Made by a program: the position numbers and the translations under genes
Shown: piece after piece, positions 14,027 to 26,358 of the stretch
How positions within the stretch are numbered: position 1 is the stretch's first letter
How the letters are laid out: every line of letters starts with the position of its first letter
NCBI GenBank assembly: GCA_963514095.1
Contig: OY741286.1
Coordinates: 521,111-585,110 of the forward strand
DNA: 64,000 nucleotides
Reading direction: 5' to 3'
DNA from: Eutrigla gurnardus
Lineage: Eukaryota; Chordata; Actinopteri; Perciformes; Triglidae
The notes under the pieces: generated by a model
Database searches by the model: none
Seen by the model: the letters and a program-made list of their open reading frames with translations, nothing else
What the model was told of the DNA's origin: nothing

Positions 14027-14115
<89 letters not shown>

Positions 14116-14135
14116 TACACACACACACACACACA
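13806..14135. repeat. Purine-rich tract and (CA)n microsatellite
   Basis: GA/GGGA-rich DNA at 13806-13890 is followed by an interrupted CA array at 14005-14134 with ACATACATAC interruptions. Confidence 0.9.
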
Positions 14136-14735
14136 GGCATATTATTCATTTATTCCGAGGAGGCTGACTCGGGTTGTGGAAATCCTCTTGCCGGGTCGCG
14201 GCCCACGCTCCTTTTAGCCCATGTGAGTGAGTTAACGGTGGCCCCGCCCCTTTAAAACACGCCGCCGACCGTGTTTGACAGGACGCCGCTACATTACGTA
14301 CGTGATGTCGTGGCAGGAGCACCAATCAACACTTTCACCGTTAGCGACGCGTTCAAGGACGCATCAGTCCGGCGATCGCTGAGGAGTCGTACCCGCCGCA
14401 TCGACCTTCATCCTTTCTGTTTCCCCTCGCCGACCAATCACAGTTCCTGCAGCCTGACTTCCCACCGCGACCGATCCTTAATATATATTTAAAATTGCAT
14501 GGTCACCGTTTGATCTCAGAGAGCAGCTCAGAGAACCAACAAGACACCAACACATCGCACCGCTGATGTCTTCAAGACGATGGTCAGCCTGGTTCTAAAT
14601 CAGGCTCAGGTTGGTGTCTCGGTGTTGGATCCGACCCCGTGACCTCTGCCGTGTCGTGGTCTTATAATGCATAAACAAAGTGACACAAGGGGGCCAACAT
14701 GTTTTCTGTGAGTCATCCACCACCGCGGTCGTCTT

Positions 14736-14896
14736 CACACACGCACACACACACACACACACGCGCACACACACAGAGAGAGAGACCCCGATGGGCAGAT
14801 TAATTAGAGGCGCTGTTTGGAAAAATGTAGATGGAGCTAAAACAATGTGGACTCCACATCAACACACACACACACACACACACACACACTTACACC

Positions 14897-14943
<47 letters not shown>

Positions 14944-15079
14944 ACACATCAACACACACTCATACACACACACACACACACTTACACACAAACACACACA
15001 CTTACACATCAACACACACTCTCACACACACACACTTACACACACACAGACACACTTACACACACACACACACACACTC
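14736..15079. repeat. (CA)n microsatellite cluster
   Basis: CA runs at 14736-14774 and 14862-15079. The second contains a recurring CACTTACACA(T/C)(A/C)AACACA interruption, so it is a higher-order pattern. It gives histidine-threonine open frames in three frames, which are not genes. Confidence 0.9.
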
Positions 15080-15119
15080 CCAGTGCCGAGTGTTATATTG
15101 GTATGCAGGACCAGTAAGT

Positions 15120-17336
15120 CCATTAAAGGCGTCTCTCTTGTTTTCTCTTCTTCCTCTCATGATGTTTTCTGTTTTTCATGTTTCTGTAATCCATCTGCTT
15201 CAGTCTTGGTCGTCGTCTCCGTCTCATCAGAATGAAGGATGAAAACCTCCTCCAGCCTCCATCTTCCTCTTCCTCCCTTTATCTTCCTGCGTCTCCCAGC
15301 CTCCCTCCTACGCCCCTCTCACCTCCTCGCCTGCTCCGTCCTTCTTTTTTCCTCTTTCACAGTGAGATCCACCATTTGGGGAACAGGAGAGAGAGAAAAA
15401 CAGGACACGAAACATAAAAATGTGCAGCACCTGCTCTAACAAAATGGCTGCAAACAATAAAAACAGTCATTTTGGAAGCACAGGTGATGTTTACGGTAGG
15501 ATGTAAAATATCTACGTTTGAGGAGAGTTGAGACATCTGTGAATGGAAATGAGAACCACATGGCTGACACCCATTCCCCCTCTTTCATCTCTTCCTCGCC
15601 TTCCCCTCTCCCCCTGCCTCCCCCCGTCTCCCCCCACCTCCCTGTTGCAGTGAACCCTGAATCAGCCGGAGACAGACGGTGCATGGGGGGGTCTCCCGGA
15701 GGAGGGGGGGATAACAAACACCCACATATGCCCGCGTGAGAAAATGCCCTCCGTCTCCCAAAAACCAAACCATACGACTGCACTCGTGCGCTGATAAGTG
15801 TCTTATCGGTAATCTGCAGCACCGACTCAAACAGCTTCCTCTGAGATGAGCGGGGGGAAACACACACAGGGATGCTTTCAGGGAGAGTCGTGAAACGCCA
15901 CGCTGTGAAATCAGATCTGTTTTTTCTCACCGACGCTTGGCCTTCGTGATCTCGATACGACACACATCGTAATGTAAACCCGTCTGCAGAATGTTCTAGC
16001 AGTCCTCTCAATGAGGGCCGATGGAGTCAACTTTCTCACATGAAACCCAACGTTTCTTTTTACTGATGTTTCAGATGACACTGTTTTACTGAGTTCACAA
16101 CAAGCATGCTTATTTTAAGGCAGACCATGCTAACACCATGTTTTGTTGCCTCAACGTAACCACGCCTGAACCTTCTACGTCAAAATATTACGCAACGGTT
16201 CAGGAGGTAGAAGTGAACGCGGTTTTTGATGCTCATTTGTCGAGGACCAAAGAAAATGCCGATAGTTGTTATGTGTCGGTGGGGTCGTAACCTTTTGTCA
16301 CGTTTGAATACAGCTCCTTCGTAGACGATGAAGTTAGCTACCTAGAATGTCGTACAGAAACGCTAGCTTGCTAATAACACCATGCTTTCATGCCACACTG
16401 TTTAGAGAATACAGCCATGTTTCCATGTGGCGATAAAGACGTGCTTTCCTTTGATCCTTTGATCTTCATTCGCGTCATGCTAAGCATCTTTCCGCCCGGA
16501 TGTGTCGGTGCATCATTTAAAACACGGTTGATGCCGATACTGGTGTTGCATAACAATTAGGACACCGTGAAGACACAAGCACAGCTCTGATGGCGAAGAC
16601 TCGGGGTGGATGTCCTTTTCGTCCTTTCTTGTCCTTGCGGGGGACGTTTTGTCTTTATGAGGGTAGAATTACAAACCGGATCTGCAAGTCCACATTCCAA
16701 GACTCGATACATGATGAATATTCAACAAGGTTGTTGGTTAATACATTTAAAAGCTCCAGACTCTTGTGTGTGTGTGGGGGGGGGGGTATTGGTTTCGTCA
16801 TTCCTAGGTCAAGACTATATTTTTAATCTCAAGGTCCTGCTTCAAAGGTCGCTTAAATTAAGTTTAAATACGCGTGTCTGAATTTGGAGGAAATATTTGA
16901 TTACGCGGTTGGACCTGAACGCACCATTAATTTAGATCCCTGTGTGGCTGAATGGTTTTATTTATAGAAGAGAAGCCTGTTCAAACCTGACCTTGAAACA
17001 CTCTGAAGGACCCTCCTCCATGTTGGTGAATCCGGCCTCACAACACGCTCAAATGTCATTTCATATTGTGGCTCCAATATCGTTTTTTTAAAACCTTCAG
17101 ATGACTGTTTTCTTCCAATCTTGTGACAGCCGCTCTAATTAAAGAGGAGAAACAAAATGGCCACTTGTTTCTACTGTAGCCTCACACATGGACATTATGC
17201 AGACTCTGTATCGGTGCGCTGGCAGGGTAAAGTCGGCCTGTTGGCCGGTCCAAACCATTCAGGCATCTGGGCACGTGGGAGGGATGGTGATCAGCTCAAA
17301 CACTATATATAATAGAGATAATACATCAAGTGAGAT
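15120..17336. other. Unique noncoding sequence
   Basis: No supported gene. The minus open frame 15436-16011 (191 codons) has no recognisable domain and runs through a C-rich low-complexity stretch. Confidence 0.45.
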
Positions 17337-17337
17337 G

Positions 17338-17400
17338 GAGGGTCATTTTCTGATTGACTTCCAGTGGAGTCGCCCCCTGATGGCCAGTAGAGAGAATGCA
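17338..17400 (-). mobile_element. Diverged fragment of the CTCF-motif element
   Basis: GGAGTCGCCCCCTGATGGCC followed by AGTAGAGAGAATGCA is a reverse copy of the motif part of the 70-base unit. Confidence 0.75.
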
Positions 17401-17500
17401 AGTCTCCTGGTGTGGAAGCAGCTCCTGATGCAGTCAGCTGACCTGCTCCTGCCCTGATGCGTTGCCCTCCCCGTTGACCTACACTGGAAACTGTACAGAG

Positions 17501-17501
<1 letters not shown>

Positions 17502-17534
<33 letters not shown>
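17502..17534. repeat. (GT)n microsatellite
   Basis: Uninterrupted GT dinucleotides. Confidence 0.95.
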
Positions 17535-17536
<2 letters not shown>

Positions 17537-17539
17537 TAA

Positions 17540-19688
17540 ATGCTGTATTTGTTTTCCTCTAATCTGCCAATCCAATCTATATGCAAAAACCTGGTTTTAA
17601 TTAAATCAGCAGAGCAAAGCAGCTTCGTATAGCATTAACGTATGATCGGCTCAAACAGAAATCCAAATCCACGTCCTCAACAAAATGTTCTTATTAACTG
17701 GAACACAATCAGCTCCCGAGTGCAAAGTGCCAACCTTTCTTCTGTCTGTGCCAGAGTGCCTTTTAGCAAATGGCAGGTTGCCACCGAATAACTCACTCCG
17801 AACTCTCATCTGCCCGCTTCCTCCCTCCTTCGTTAGGACCTTCAGACATTCCGAGGTGGATGTTTGTGTGAAGGGGAGGTGGAATCAGACGAGTGTTACC
17901 ATGCCGACGCACCAAAACAAAGAGGCGAAGGACCGGCGTTCACCCGACGTATTAGACCAAGTCTGTCTTTCCCCAGAAGAAGTCAAACCGTCCGCTAGCC
18001 GACTGATCGGTCGACTACGATTCCTTCAGTCGAACTCTTTTCCTGAATGTCGCGTTTCTAAGAAACCTTTCTTCTTTCTTCAGGTCGTCAAACAGGAAAC
18101 ATGGCTGAAATGAAACTATAGGTTATTGAGATTATTCAAGCTGAAGCTTTGCATTGTTGATAAGATGAAAGGAGAAGCGATGAGTCAGCACATTTCACAC
18201 GTTCCTTGATATTTTTATGTGTTATTAACCGCTGGATTCTGCTTTTCCAGTTTCACAAATGATGAACGGCGGCTCCGACAGACAAGGTGACATGGGTGGG
18301 GGGGGGGGGGGGGTAAACACAATAGCACAGGCAATGCAGCTGAGAAAATGATGGGGGGGGGGGGGTGAATGGAAGATTTAAACACAGTGAGGAGGTGGCG
18401 GCAGTGAAGTGGCGTGCCAGGACTTAGAAATGCGAGGAGAATGGGGAGGCGGAGAGATTTAGAGGATGTCGAGTGTAAGAGAAGGCGACGCGTAATTCAT
18501 TAAAGGTTCGTAAATGAAGGGTTGGAAGGAGGAGAAGAAAAGGTGGAGGTTTCTCACAGTACACACATCCACTACACAGCCACATATACATCCAGATATA
18601 TGGATATCAGACGTCCATGCAGGGAGAACAGGAGATAACTCCATGCAGGAAAGGTTTATGAAGCATCGCGAGGGCTGGGAACTCATTCCTTTCCACGAGG
18701 GAATCAAACAGACAATTTGAAGGTTTAAATGCAAGAAGCCAAAAAAAAAACCAGAGGAATTCATTAAGAAGAGAAATGGAAAGACTGAACGGATGAGGGG
18801 GGGTTGAATGATCAGCCAGTCTGGACAAATAAATCTCCAAAGGCAGCAAGTTCCACTTAATTTCCAAGGCTTATATCTTTATCTCCTGCATGACCTTTCT
18901 TTAATATCGCTCTTTTCTTTCCTCTAACCCGTCTGTCTGCTTCACACCGGCTTTATTACATCCAGCACACAGAGGACGGGATGATAACGCTGCTTTTATG
19001 TTTGCTGCTACGCCCATCCTCCTGCTACGTGTTGCTCATCAGTCAGACCCGTTTCAGTCCCAAACACCCTCTAACTGCTCTTTGTCTACAGCAGAGAAGC
19101 AGCATCTGGATACGTTTCCAGTCTCTTCCAAACCCATCCGTGTACGTTCTGAGAGTTCCATTTTACACGATGGTCCCCTTTTTACGTTTTGCACTTTTGG
19201 ACTGACGTTGTTTGCTTGAATAATTAATAAAGCTTATATCGTTTTAATTCGCTCGATCGCCCGTCCTCCCGTCATCGACCGACTCGCATCGTCGTTCACG
19301 TTCATTCGTGTCTACGAGACGCACGCCGCCGGGTTGAAGGGTGGAACCGGCGGTCTGGGAGAATGTTACCTACGCTCGGTAAGATGGAGGACGGGTCTGA
19401 CTGGCGGCGGCACGCAGAGCGCCACTAATGCGATGTGTTTTTTCTGCATCAGGACTCAGACATGGGAGGCAATCACACGGCTGGTGGCGGGCTTTTAATG
19501 GAGGAATAATGGCAGTTGGAGGACGGCAGAGGGAGGAAATGAAGAGATAGAAAAAAGAGTGTGATGAAGAGGAGTAATGTGAAAACGTCTGTCACACTCG
19601 TGCTGCATGCCAAAGAGTTTCACGCCCATAGAAGCAGAGAGGCTCTCACTTTGTGGTATGTGCTGGTAGCTCTCTGCTGTGGAGCTCA
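17540..19688. other. Unique noncoding sequence with poly-G tracts
   Basis: Poly-G runs lie at 18297-18313 and 18354-18365. No supported gene: the open frame 17685-18113 (142 codons) has no domain I recognise. Confidence 0.45.
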
Positions 19689-19689
19689 C

Positions 19690-19772
19690 CACAATACTAT
19701 ACAATACTATACAATACGATATAATACTATACAATACTATACAATACGATACAATACGATACAATACTATCA
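19690..19772. repeat. 10-base tandem repeat (ACAATACTAT)
   Basis: About eight copies, some with ACGAT in place of ACTAT. Confidence 0.9.
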
Positions 19773-20060
19773 GCGGTGTGACAGTACACACAGAACTTTA
19801 TTAATCCCCTCGTTTGGTCACCAATAAAACGTGAGCAAACAAGATATCATAGAGACAGACATTAATAATACGAGTACGAAAGTAGGATTTAAGGATTTAA
19901 CGACACAGTGACGACGAAGTGCTGAGTCATGCTTTGTCAGGTCCGTCTGCAAGAGGGTTTCTCAAGTGGTTTCTCACGCTAACTGGTCTTCGTCCAGACC
20001 TGCAACGATACCTGATCAGGGTTGGCCTGTTCTCAGACCAGCTTCAGACTTCAGACCCCG

Positions 20061-20364
20061 TTAATGTCATTGATCTCATTGGCTCATGGAAGTGTGAGGG
20101 CGTTTCCTGTAGATCTCCTTCAGTACTTCCTATTCGTTAATGTCTTTGATCTCATTGGCTCATGGAAGTGTGAGGGCGTTTCCTGTAGATCTCCTTCAGT
20201 ACTTCCTATTCGTTAATGTCATTGATCTCATTGGCTCATGGAAGTGTGAGGGCGTTTCCTGTAGATCTCCTTCAGTACTTCCTATTCGTTAATGTCATTG
20301 ATCTCATTGGCTCATGGAAGTGTGAGGGCGTTTCCTGTAGATCTCCTTCAGTACTTCCTATTTA
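20061..20364. repeat. 76-base tandem repeat, 4 copies
   Basis: TTAATGTC recurs at 20061, 20137, 20213 and 20289, exactly 76 bases apart, and the copies are almost identical. The unit length is not a multiple of three. No protein is implied. Confidence 0.95.
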
Positions 20365-20765
20365 TGTGGCTGTAAAAATAAACCGGAGTGGTTTTACTGA
20401 GTCACTGTTTTCCTTTCGCGTTGATTTGCTTTTTGATTTGCTCGGTGACTTGAGTGGAATGACTCATGATTCAATCTGATTGATTGGGTTTAAATCATGA
20501 CTCAGCATTTTGATGGAAACCCAGAGCACGTTAAGAGTCCGACATTAACTTTGTTCTTTTAAAACGCCGCTGCTGCTGATGCTACGTGGATGTGATCAGG
20601 AAACGCTGATCTTCCAGGCTAACTGGGATGTCAGTATTGATTACCAATAGGCCGAGACTATTCCCTCTTCTGTGTGTGAGAATGTATGGAAATATTATTG
20701 ATTTTTTTTTTGCATTAATGACTTAAACGGCAACTTTAGAGAGAAGAGCCCTCCGAAGGGAGAAT

Positions 20766-20832
20766 GAACAATCAGCAGAGAGAATGCAGCTTTAAGGCAC
20801 TTCAGCGTTGGCTTCACGTTTCAGAACTGGAT
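20766..20832 (-). mobile_element. Fragment of the left end of the CTCF-motif element
   Basis: AGAGAGAATGCAGCTTTAAG, GCACTTCAGCGTTGGCTTCA is the reverse complement of the sequence preceding the single motif copy near 56.43 kb. Confidence 0.75.
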
Positions 20833-20852
20833 GTTGGCTAATGAGTGCTTGG

Positions 20853-20902
<50 letters not shown>

Positions 20903-20948
20903 CTGTGTGTGTGTGTGTCTGTGTGTGTGTGAGTGTGTGTGTGTGACT

Positions 20949-20980
<32 letters not shown>

Positions 20981-21081
20981 GAGTGTGTGTGTGTGTGTGA
21001 GTGTGTGTGTGTGTCTGTGTGTGAGTGTGTGTGTGTGAGTGTGTGTGTGTGTCTGTGTGTTTGTGTGTGTGTGTGTGTGTG

Positions 21082-21129
<48 letters not shown>

Positions 21130-21153
21130 TGTGTGTTTGTGTGTGTGTGTGTG

Positions 21154-21231
<78 letters not shown>

Positions 21232-21289
21232 TGTGTGTGTGTGTGTGTGAGTGTGTGTGTGTGTCTGTGTGTTTGTGTGTGTGTGTGTG

Positions 21290-21337
<48 letters not shown>

Positions 21338-21361
21338 TGTGTGTTTGTGTGTGTGTGTGTG

Positions 21362-21433
<72 letters not shown>

Positions 21434-21471
21434 TGTGTGTGTGTGTGTGTGAGTGTGTGCGTGTATATATA

Positions 21472-21502
<31 letters not shown>

Positions 21503-21524
21503 GTGTATATGTGTGTGTGTTTGA

Positions 21525-21564
<40 letters not shown>
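20853..21564. repeat. Long (GT)n array with TATATAT and TTTG interruptions
   Basis: About 710 bases of GT repeats. Blocks with GTCTGTGTGTTTG followed by GTATATATATG recur near 21046 and 21260, and again near 21128 and 21336, so a unit of about 210 bases has been duplicated. All the long open frames here are artefacts of the repeat. Confidence 0.95.
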
Positions 21565-21569
21565 TGGTC

Positions 21570-23150
21570 CCATCTGTTTTGCAGCCTCTCCATCTTCTCT
21601 TGTCTACCATCGTTCTTCCTTCCCGTCTGATGTGATTTCCTTCCTCTCCTTCCAGCCTCGTCTGCCTTCTGTTTCATTTTCTCTCTCCGTCGTCTTCGTA
21701 GTAGTAGCTCTCATGTTCCTCACCACTGTCACCGCTGTGATGGCGACATTCATGGCTCCAAGAGGATGAATCCCAAAGACTTTGATGAACTTGCCGTTTC
21801 CTCCACGACGGGTGGATCCCCTTGAAATGTGTACGTCATTACTTCAAGCTTCTCTTGAATCCATCCTTTGCAAAGTAAACACATGAAAGTAGAGAACATT
21901 AAAGAAGGTAAAGTTAGAAGCTTCAGGCCGGCGAGTGTTTAGTCACGAGGATGTGAGGACTTGAAGGCCATGATACAAGGACGTCCATTCAGCCGCTGCC
22001 TCGTCTGCTCCACACAGTGATAACCTCGAGGGAAAACAGCCAATGGATTTGAATGTTCGTTGTGAAGCGTCACTAAAAAAAAGAGAAGCAACACGGGCTG
22101 ATGTACTTAATATATAGTAGAAATATGCAGTACTCACCTTATCTATGATGCATGAGGACCTCAATCTGAACTTGTGTTCCTATAGTTTACTAATGTGATT
22201 AATAGATTCATTTTATTTGTTTAAACTAATTACACACTCGGTAGTTTGATCGTTCAGTCTTTTGGTGAGATGCAGCGTCCACCCAAGGCCTTTTAAAGCC
22301 ACCATGTTTATCGTTTGTTTATTGTTTGAGCTTTTTGATTGGTTCGAGGCACCATGCCGTGCCGAATCTGGCGCTAACAGGGGAGCTAATTAGCATGTTA
22401 GCAAACATCCTCTATTTAGTGTTTTTGTTGTTGTATTTGCATCTGGAGCTAACTCTGTGTTCCCAAACTCCTGTTAACCATTTGGAAGTGGATACGGAGG
22501 ACTTCTCTTGTTGCACATGAATGTGAGAGCATCACTGTGGTCTGGTGACGATAGGCCAGCAGCAGGGAGGTCCTGGGGGAGTGAAGGATTCAGCTTCAGT
22601 GTTGCCTTCAACAATTAAATGGGAAAAGAAGAGCGGAGGCAGAGGAAGGAATCGATACATGCTGTTCTGTAGAAGTCAATATACAGTTTTACAGCTTTAT
22701 GGGACACACAGATGCACAAATAGGACCAACTCCACTTTAGGTTGTTGTTTTTAAAGAATGACAATGTGGCTATTCAAGTTCGGCTCAATCAATACAAATG
22801 CATTTCATTAAGTCGCCCCATTTGCAACATCCTGGAGAAACCCTTCTAACATGCAAATAAAGAGTAATGAACCTCCAGGAGACGGACGGAGGAGGGATGT
22901 ACTCAGTCCATCCAAGAGACCGAGATGACACGTGTAATCACAGCAGCGGTAACCGTAGCGATGGTGGGAGATGAATCCTGCTGATGGTCACACAGCGGAG
23001 GATGTAATAGAATGTTAATGGCGATAAAGCAGAAACAGTGGCGTGATAATGATAATGGAGATATGACTGAGAACAGGAGCACGGCTGCAGGAACCACCGC
23101 GGTCCAACAGACCACGTTGACAACGGTCTTCTGGAGCCCTGCAAGGAGAT
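21570..23150. other. Unique noncoding sequence
   Basis: No supported gene, RNA gene or transposon end. Confidence 0.5.
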
Positions 23151-23154
23151 CCAG

Positions 23155-24358
23155 GGAGGTAGGGAGGGAGGGATGGAGGGAGGGAGGTAGGTAGGGAGGG
23201 AGGGAGGTAGGGAGGGAGAGAGGGAGGTAGGGAGGGAGGGATGGAGGTAGGGAGGTAGGTAGGGAGGGAGGGAGGAAGGGAGGTAGGGAGGTGGGTAGGT
23301 AGGGAGGGAGAGAGGGAGGTAGGGAGGGAGGGATGGAGGGAGGGAGGTAGGTAGGGAGGGAGGGAGGTAGATAGGGAGGAAGGGAGGGAGGGAGGGAGGG
23401 AGGGAGGGAGATAGGGAGGTGGGTAGATAGGGAGGGAGAGAGGGAGGTAGGGAGGGAGGGAGGGAGGGAGGGAGGTAGGTAGGGAGGTGGGTAGGTAGGG
23501 AGGGAGAGAGGGAGGGAGGGAGGGAGGTAGATAGGGAGGTGGGTAGGTAGGGAGGTGGGTAGGTAGGGAGAGAGGGAGGGAGGGAGGGAGGTAGGGAGGT
23601 GGGTAGGGAGGGAGAGAGGGAGGTAGGGAGGGATGGAGGGAGGTAGGGAGGGAGGTAGGTAGGGAGGGAGAGAGGGAGGTAGGGAGGGAGGTAGGTAGAT
23701 ATGGAGGTGGGTAGGTAGGGAGGGAGAGAGGGAGGGAGGGAGGTTGGTAGGGAGGGAGATATATAGGGAGGTAGGTAGATAGGGAGGGAGGGAGGGAGAT
23801 AGGGAGGTGGGTAGGTAGGGAGGGAGAGAGGGAGGGAGGGAGGTTGGTAGGGAGGGAGGTAGATAGGGAGGTAGGTAGATAGGGAGGGAGGGAGGGAGAT
23901 AGGGAGGTGGGTAGGTAGGGAGGGAGAGAGGGAGGGAGGGAGGTAGATAGGGAGGTGGGTAGGTAGGGAGAGAGAGAGGGAGGGAGGGAGGTGGGTAGGT
24001 AGGGAGGGAGGTAGGTAGGTAGGTGGGTAGATAGGGAGGGAGGAAGGTAGGTAGTAGGTAAATAGGTAGGTAGGGAGGTAGGTAGGTAGGTAGGTAGGTA
24101 GGTAGGGAGGAAGGAAGGTAGGTAGTAGGTAAATAGGTAGGGAGGGAGGGAGATAGGTAGGTAGGTAGGGAGGAAGGAAGGTAGGTAGTAGGTAAATAGG
24201 TAGGGAGGGAGGGAGATAGGTAGGTAGGTAGGGAGGAAGGAAGGTAGGTAGTAGGTAAATAGGTAGGTAGGGAGGGAGGTAGGTGGTGGATAGATAGGGA
24301 GGGAGGGAGGGAGGGAGGTAAATAGGTAGGGAGGGAGGGAGGGAGGTAAATAGATAGA
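23155..24358. repeat. GGGA/GGTA tandem array, 1.2 kb, G-rich plus strand
   Basis: A tetranucleotide array mixing GGGA, GGTA, GAGA and GATA. Longer blocks recur, for example GGGAGGTGGGTAGGTAGGGA many times, and a block with AGTAGGTAAATAGG four times near 24050-24260. Runs of GGGAGGGAGGGAGGG fit the G-quadruplex pattern. The 507-codon minus open frame across it is pure Pro-Ser-Leu-Tyr repeat. Confidence 0.95.
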
Positions 24359-24663
24359 TATCATATCACATATTCTCCATAATAACTCTGCCGTGATTTG
24401 TGTAAATGCATCGTTAATATTGATATTCCTGCCGAAGCTTTGATATTCACTGCTGATCAGACTCGCCGCGACGCTCGCTGTAACGAGACGATTAAGTTTG
24501 TGAGGCGACACAGGGTTTTTTTTCTGGAGCGGATGCATCTTTTCCTCTCAGACGATTTAATTTTCTTAAAATGAGCACGAAGAAAAACATTCGTCTCAGG
24601 CGTCGTTAAGCAACGATAAAACACGGAAACAAACGGCGGCTTTGGTTTACTGTGATGGATGAT

Positions 24664-24702
<39 letters not shown>
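24664..24702. repeat. (GT)n microsatellite
   Basis: Uninterrupted GT dinucleotides. Confidence 0.95.
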
Positions 24703-24703
<1 letters not shown>

Positions 24704-25125
24704 ATGGTTCTTCTGAAGGGAGGGAGATGAGTTGTAAATGTGAAGTACACTGTTGATGTAAGAGCACAGACCCGATCCAGGACTGAGGGGGCTGAGCAAG
24801 ACCCTGTAGTGGACTGTTGAGGTTCCAAAACCACCTGGATAGGTTTCAGAAAAGATCAAATAAGTAGGTTGAGTTAGGTTTATGCAACATAATACAAAGT
24901 AAGGTCGAAGAAAAGGTTCTGGTTTGAGATAAACAAGTACATTTCTTAGTTTAAATAAGTATTAAGTACTTAACTTTATTTAAGTATGTAAGTTGCGAAA
25001 CAAAAGTTTGGTAAAATTGTTCTCAATTCCGTAGTTTTTTCTACAAATTACATTTACGTCAGTTTTCCTCATCTTTTCCATCTTTTTAGCCAAACTCAAG
25101 AGCTAATATTTTCTTTCCGTTTCAG
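24703..25125. other. Unique noncoding sequence
   Basis: Nothing recognised apart from a pyrimidine-rich tract (about 25109-25125) that precedes the candidate exon. Confidence 0.5.
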
Positions 25126-25252
25126 ACTCATAAAATCATCGTACATCAGATGTGTGACGGAATTCCGAACACGTGTGAATGTAAGAAAACACGGAGCCGG
25201 CTCAGCGGAGGGGACCTGGTCCACGTCAACACCCAATCAGCACTCAGCAAGG
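25126..25252 (+). other. Candidate isolated coding exon
   Basis: The segment follows a strong acceptor (TTTTCTTTCCGTTTCAG ending 25125) and precedes a strong donor (GG then GTGAGTAC from 25253). From 25126 it is open for all 42 codons. The translation has three cysteines in the pattern MCDGIPNTCECKK, which looks protein-like, but I cannot assign a family. A second frame is also open, and a random 42-codon stretch is stop-free about one time in eight, so this may be chance. No partner exon was recognised nearby. Confidence 0.22.
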
Positions 25253-25259
25253 GTGAGTA

Positions 25260-25983
25260 CCTACAGAGATACGAGGTTCCTCTCAGGTTCCTGGGTTCAG
25301 TTCAGTGTGCCGTGTAAACACACACACACACACACGTTCTCTCTCAGGAGGCGGAGCCAAAGGTCACGTCTCTGCAGCCCTCCGGTCTGGAGGAGCTCTC
25401 CTTCCTCCCCTCCCTCCCTCGTTCTCCACCGTCGGCCAGTGTGAAGGTCACATGACCTCTCTGTGTTTCCGTCCGTCCTCCGTCTCCCTCCACTCTCCCC
25501 CGAAGTCTCCCCGTATCTTTGATCCTAAAGCCAGAATCAATGTGGTGTTGTCGCGGGCTGAAGAGGGAGTGTTGGGGTTTTTAATGTGGATCTATGCGAT
25601 TATTAACGAATAAGAAGCCTGCGAGTCAGCGAGGGACGAAGTGCTGTAACACAGATACGAGTTCTCAACCTCAGCTTCAAGGATTCATCACTCCACGAGA
25701 ACAGCAGGAACAGACATGGAATACCAAACGGAATGAAGAAAAAAACAAATAAACACCATACATTTAATACAAGTCAATAAATACAATAAAATAAATAAAG
25801 GAGTAGGCAGAAGCACTTATACAAAATCTTCAATATATCAATTACATAAACCAACTCCCCTAGAATACAAATAACACGATATATGGATATATGTATACAC
25901 TATGTATTTCTACTTTCTACTATGTGAAGTTTTTCCAACTATGATTCAAATGTGAATGAAATTATATACATCCTCCCTGTGTG

Positions 25984-26017
<34 letters not shown>

Positions 26018-26355
26018 GGTCATCAAGCAAGAAGGCAATTTAATCAGTTACCACGGCGACCCTCCACTCCTCACTCACTCAGCTTAATTATTATTCAAAA
26101 CAGTTGATATGGTTGTTTTCTATGATTTGTGCCTCCGCCTGATGCAGATGACGGGGTCGTGACCCCGGGTGTCTGAGGAATGCTCGTCATAATTCCCCTT
26201 TTTCATGTGTTTTTGGAGCGATAATCATACACTTTTATGAGCAGTTAATCTGAGGAGCAGGCTGGCACCGTACTGTTGAAGCTGCTGGCTTCCTTAGTTC
26301 AAGGTCAACTCTACAGCCAAGTGTTAAAGTCATCTTAGTAGCTTTACCACATTAT
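25260..26355. other. Unique noncoding sequence
   Basis: Short CA run near 25318-25334 and a CT run at 25987-26015. No supported gene. Confidence 0.5.
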
Positions 26356-26358
26356 ACA

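Noticed and set aside
15436..16011. 191-codon minus-strand open frame
   Set aside because: No domain; part runs through C-rich low complexity.
20792..21769. His-Thr and Cys-Val open frames up to 279 codons
   Set aside because: They are the GT/CA dinucleotide array read on either strand.
23015..24538. 507-codon minus-strand open frame rich in Pro, Ser, Leu, Tyr
   Set aside because: It lies in the GGGA/GGTA array; the frame stays open because of repeat composition, and there is no domain or splice signal.
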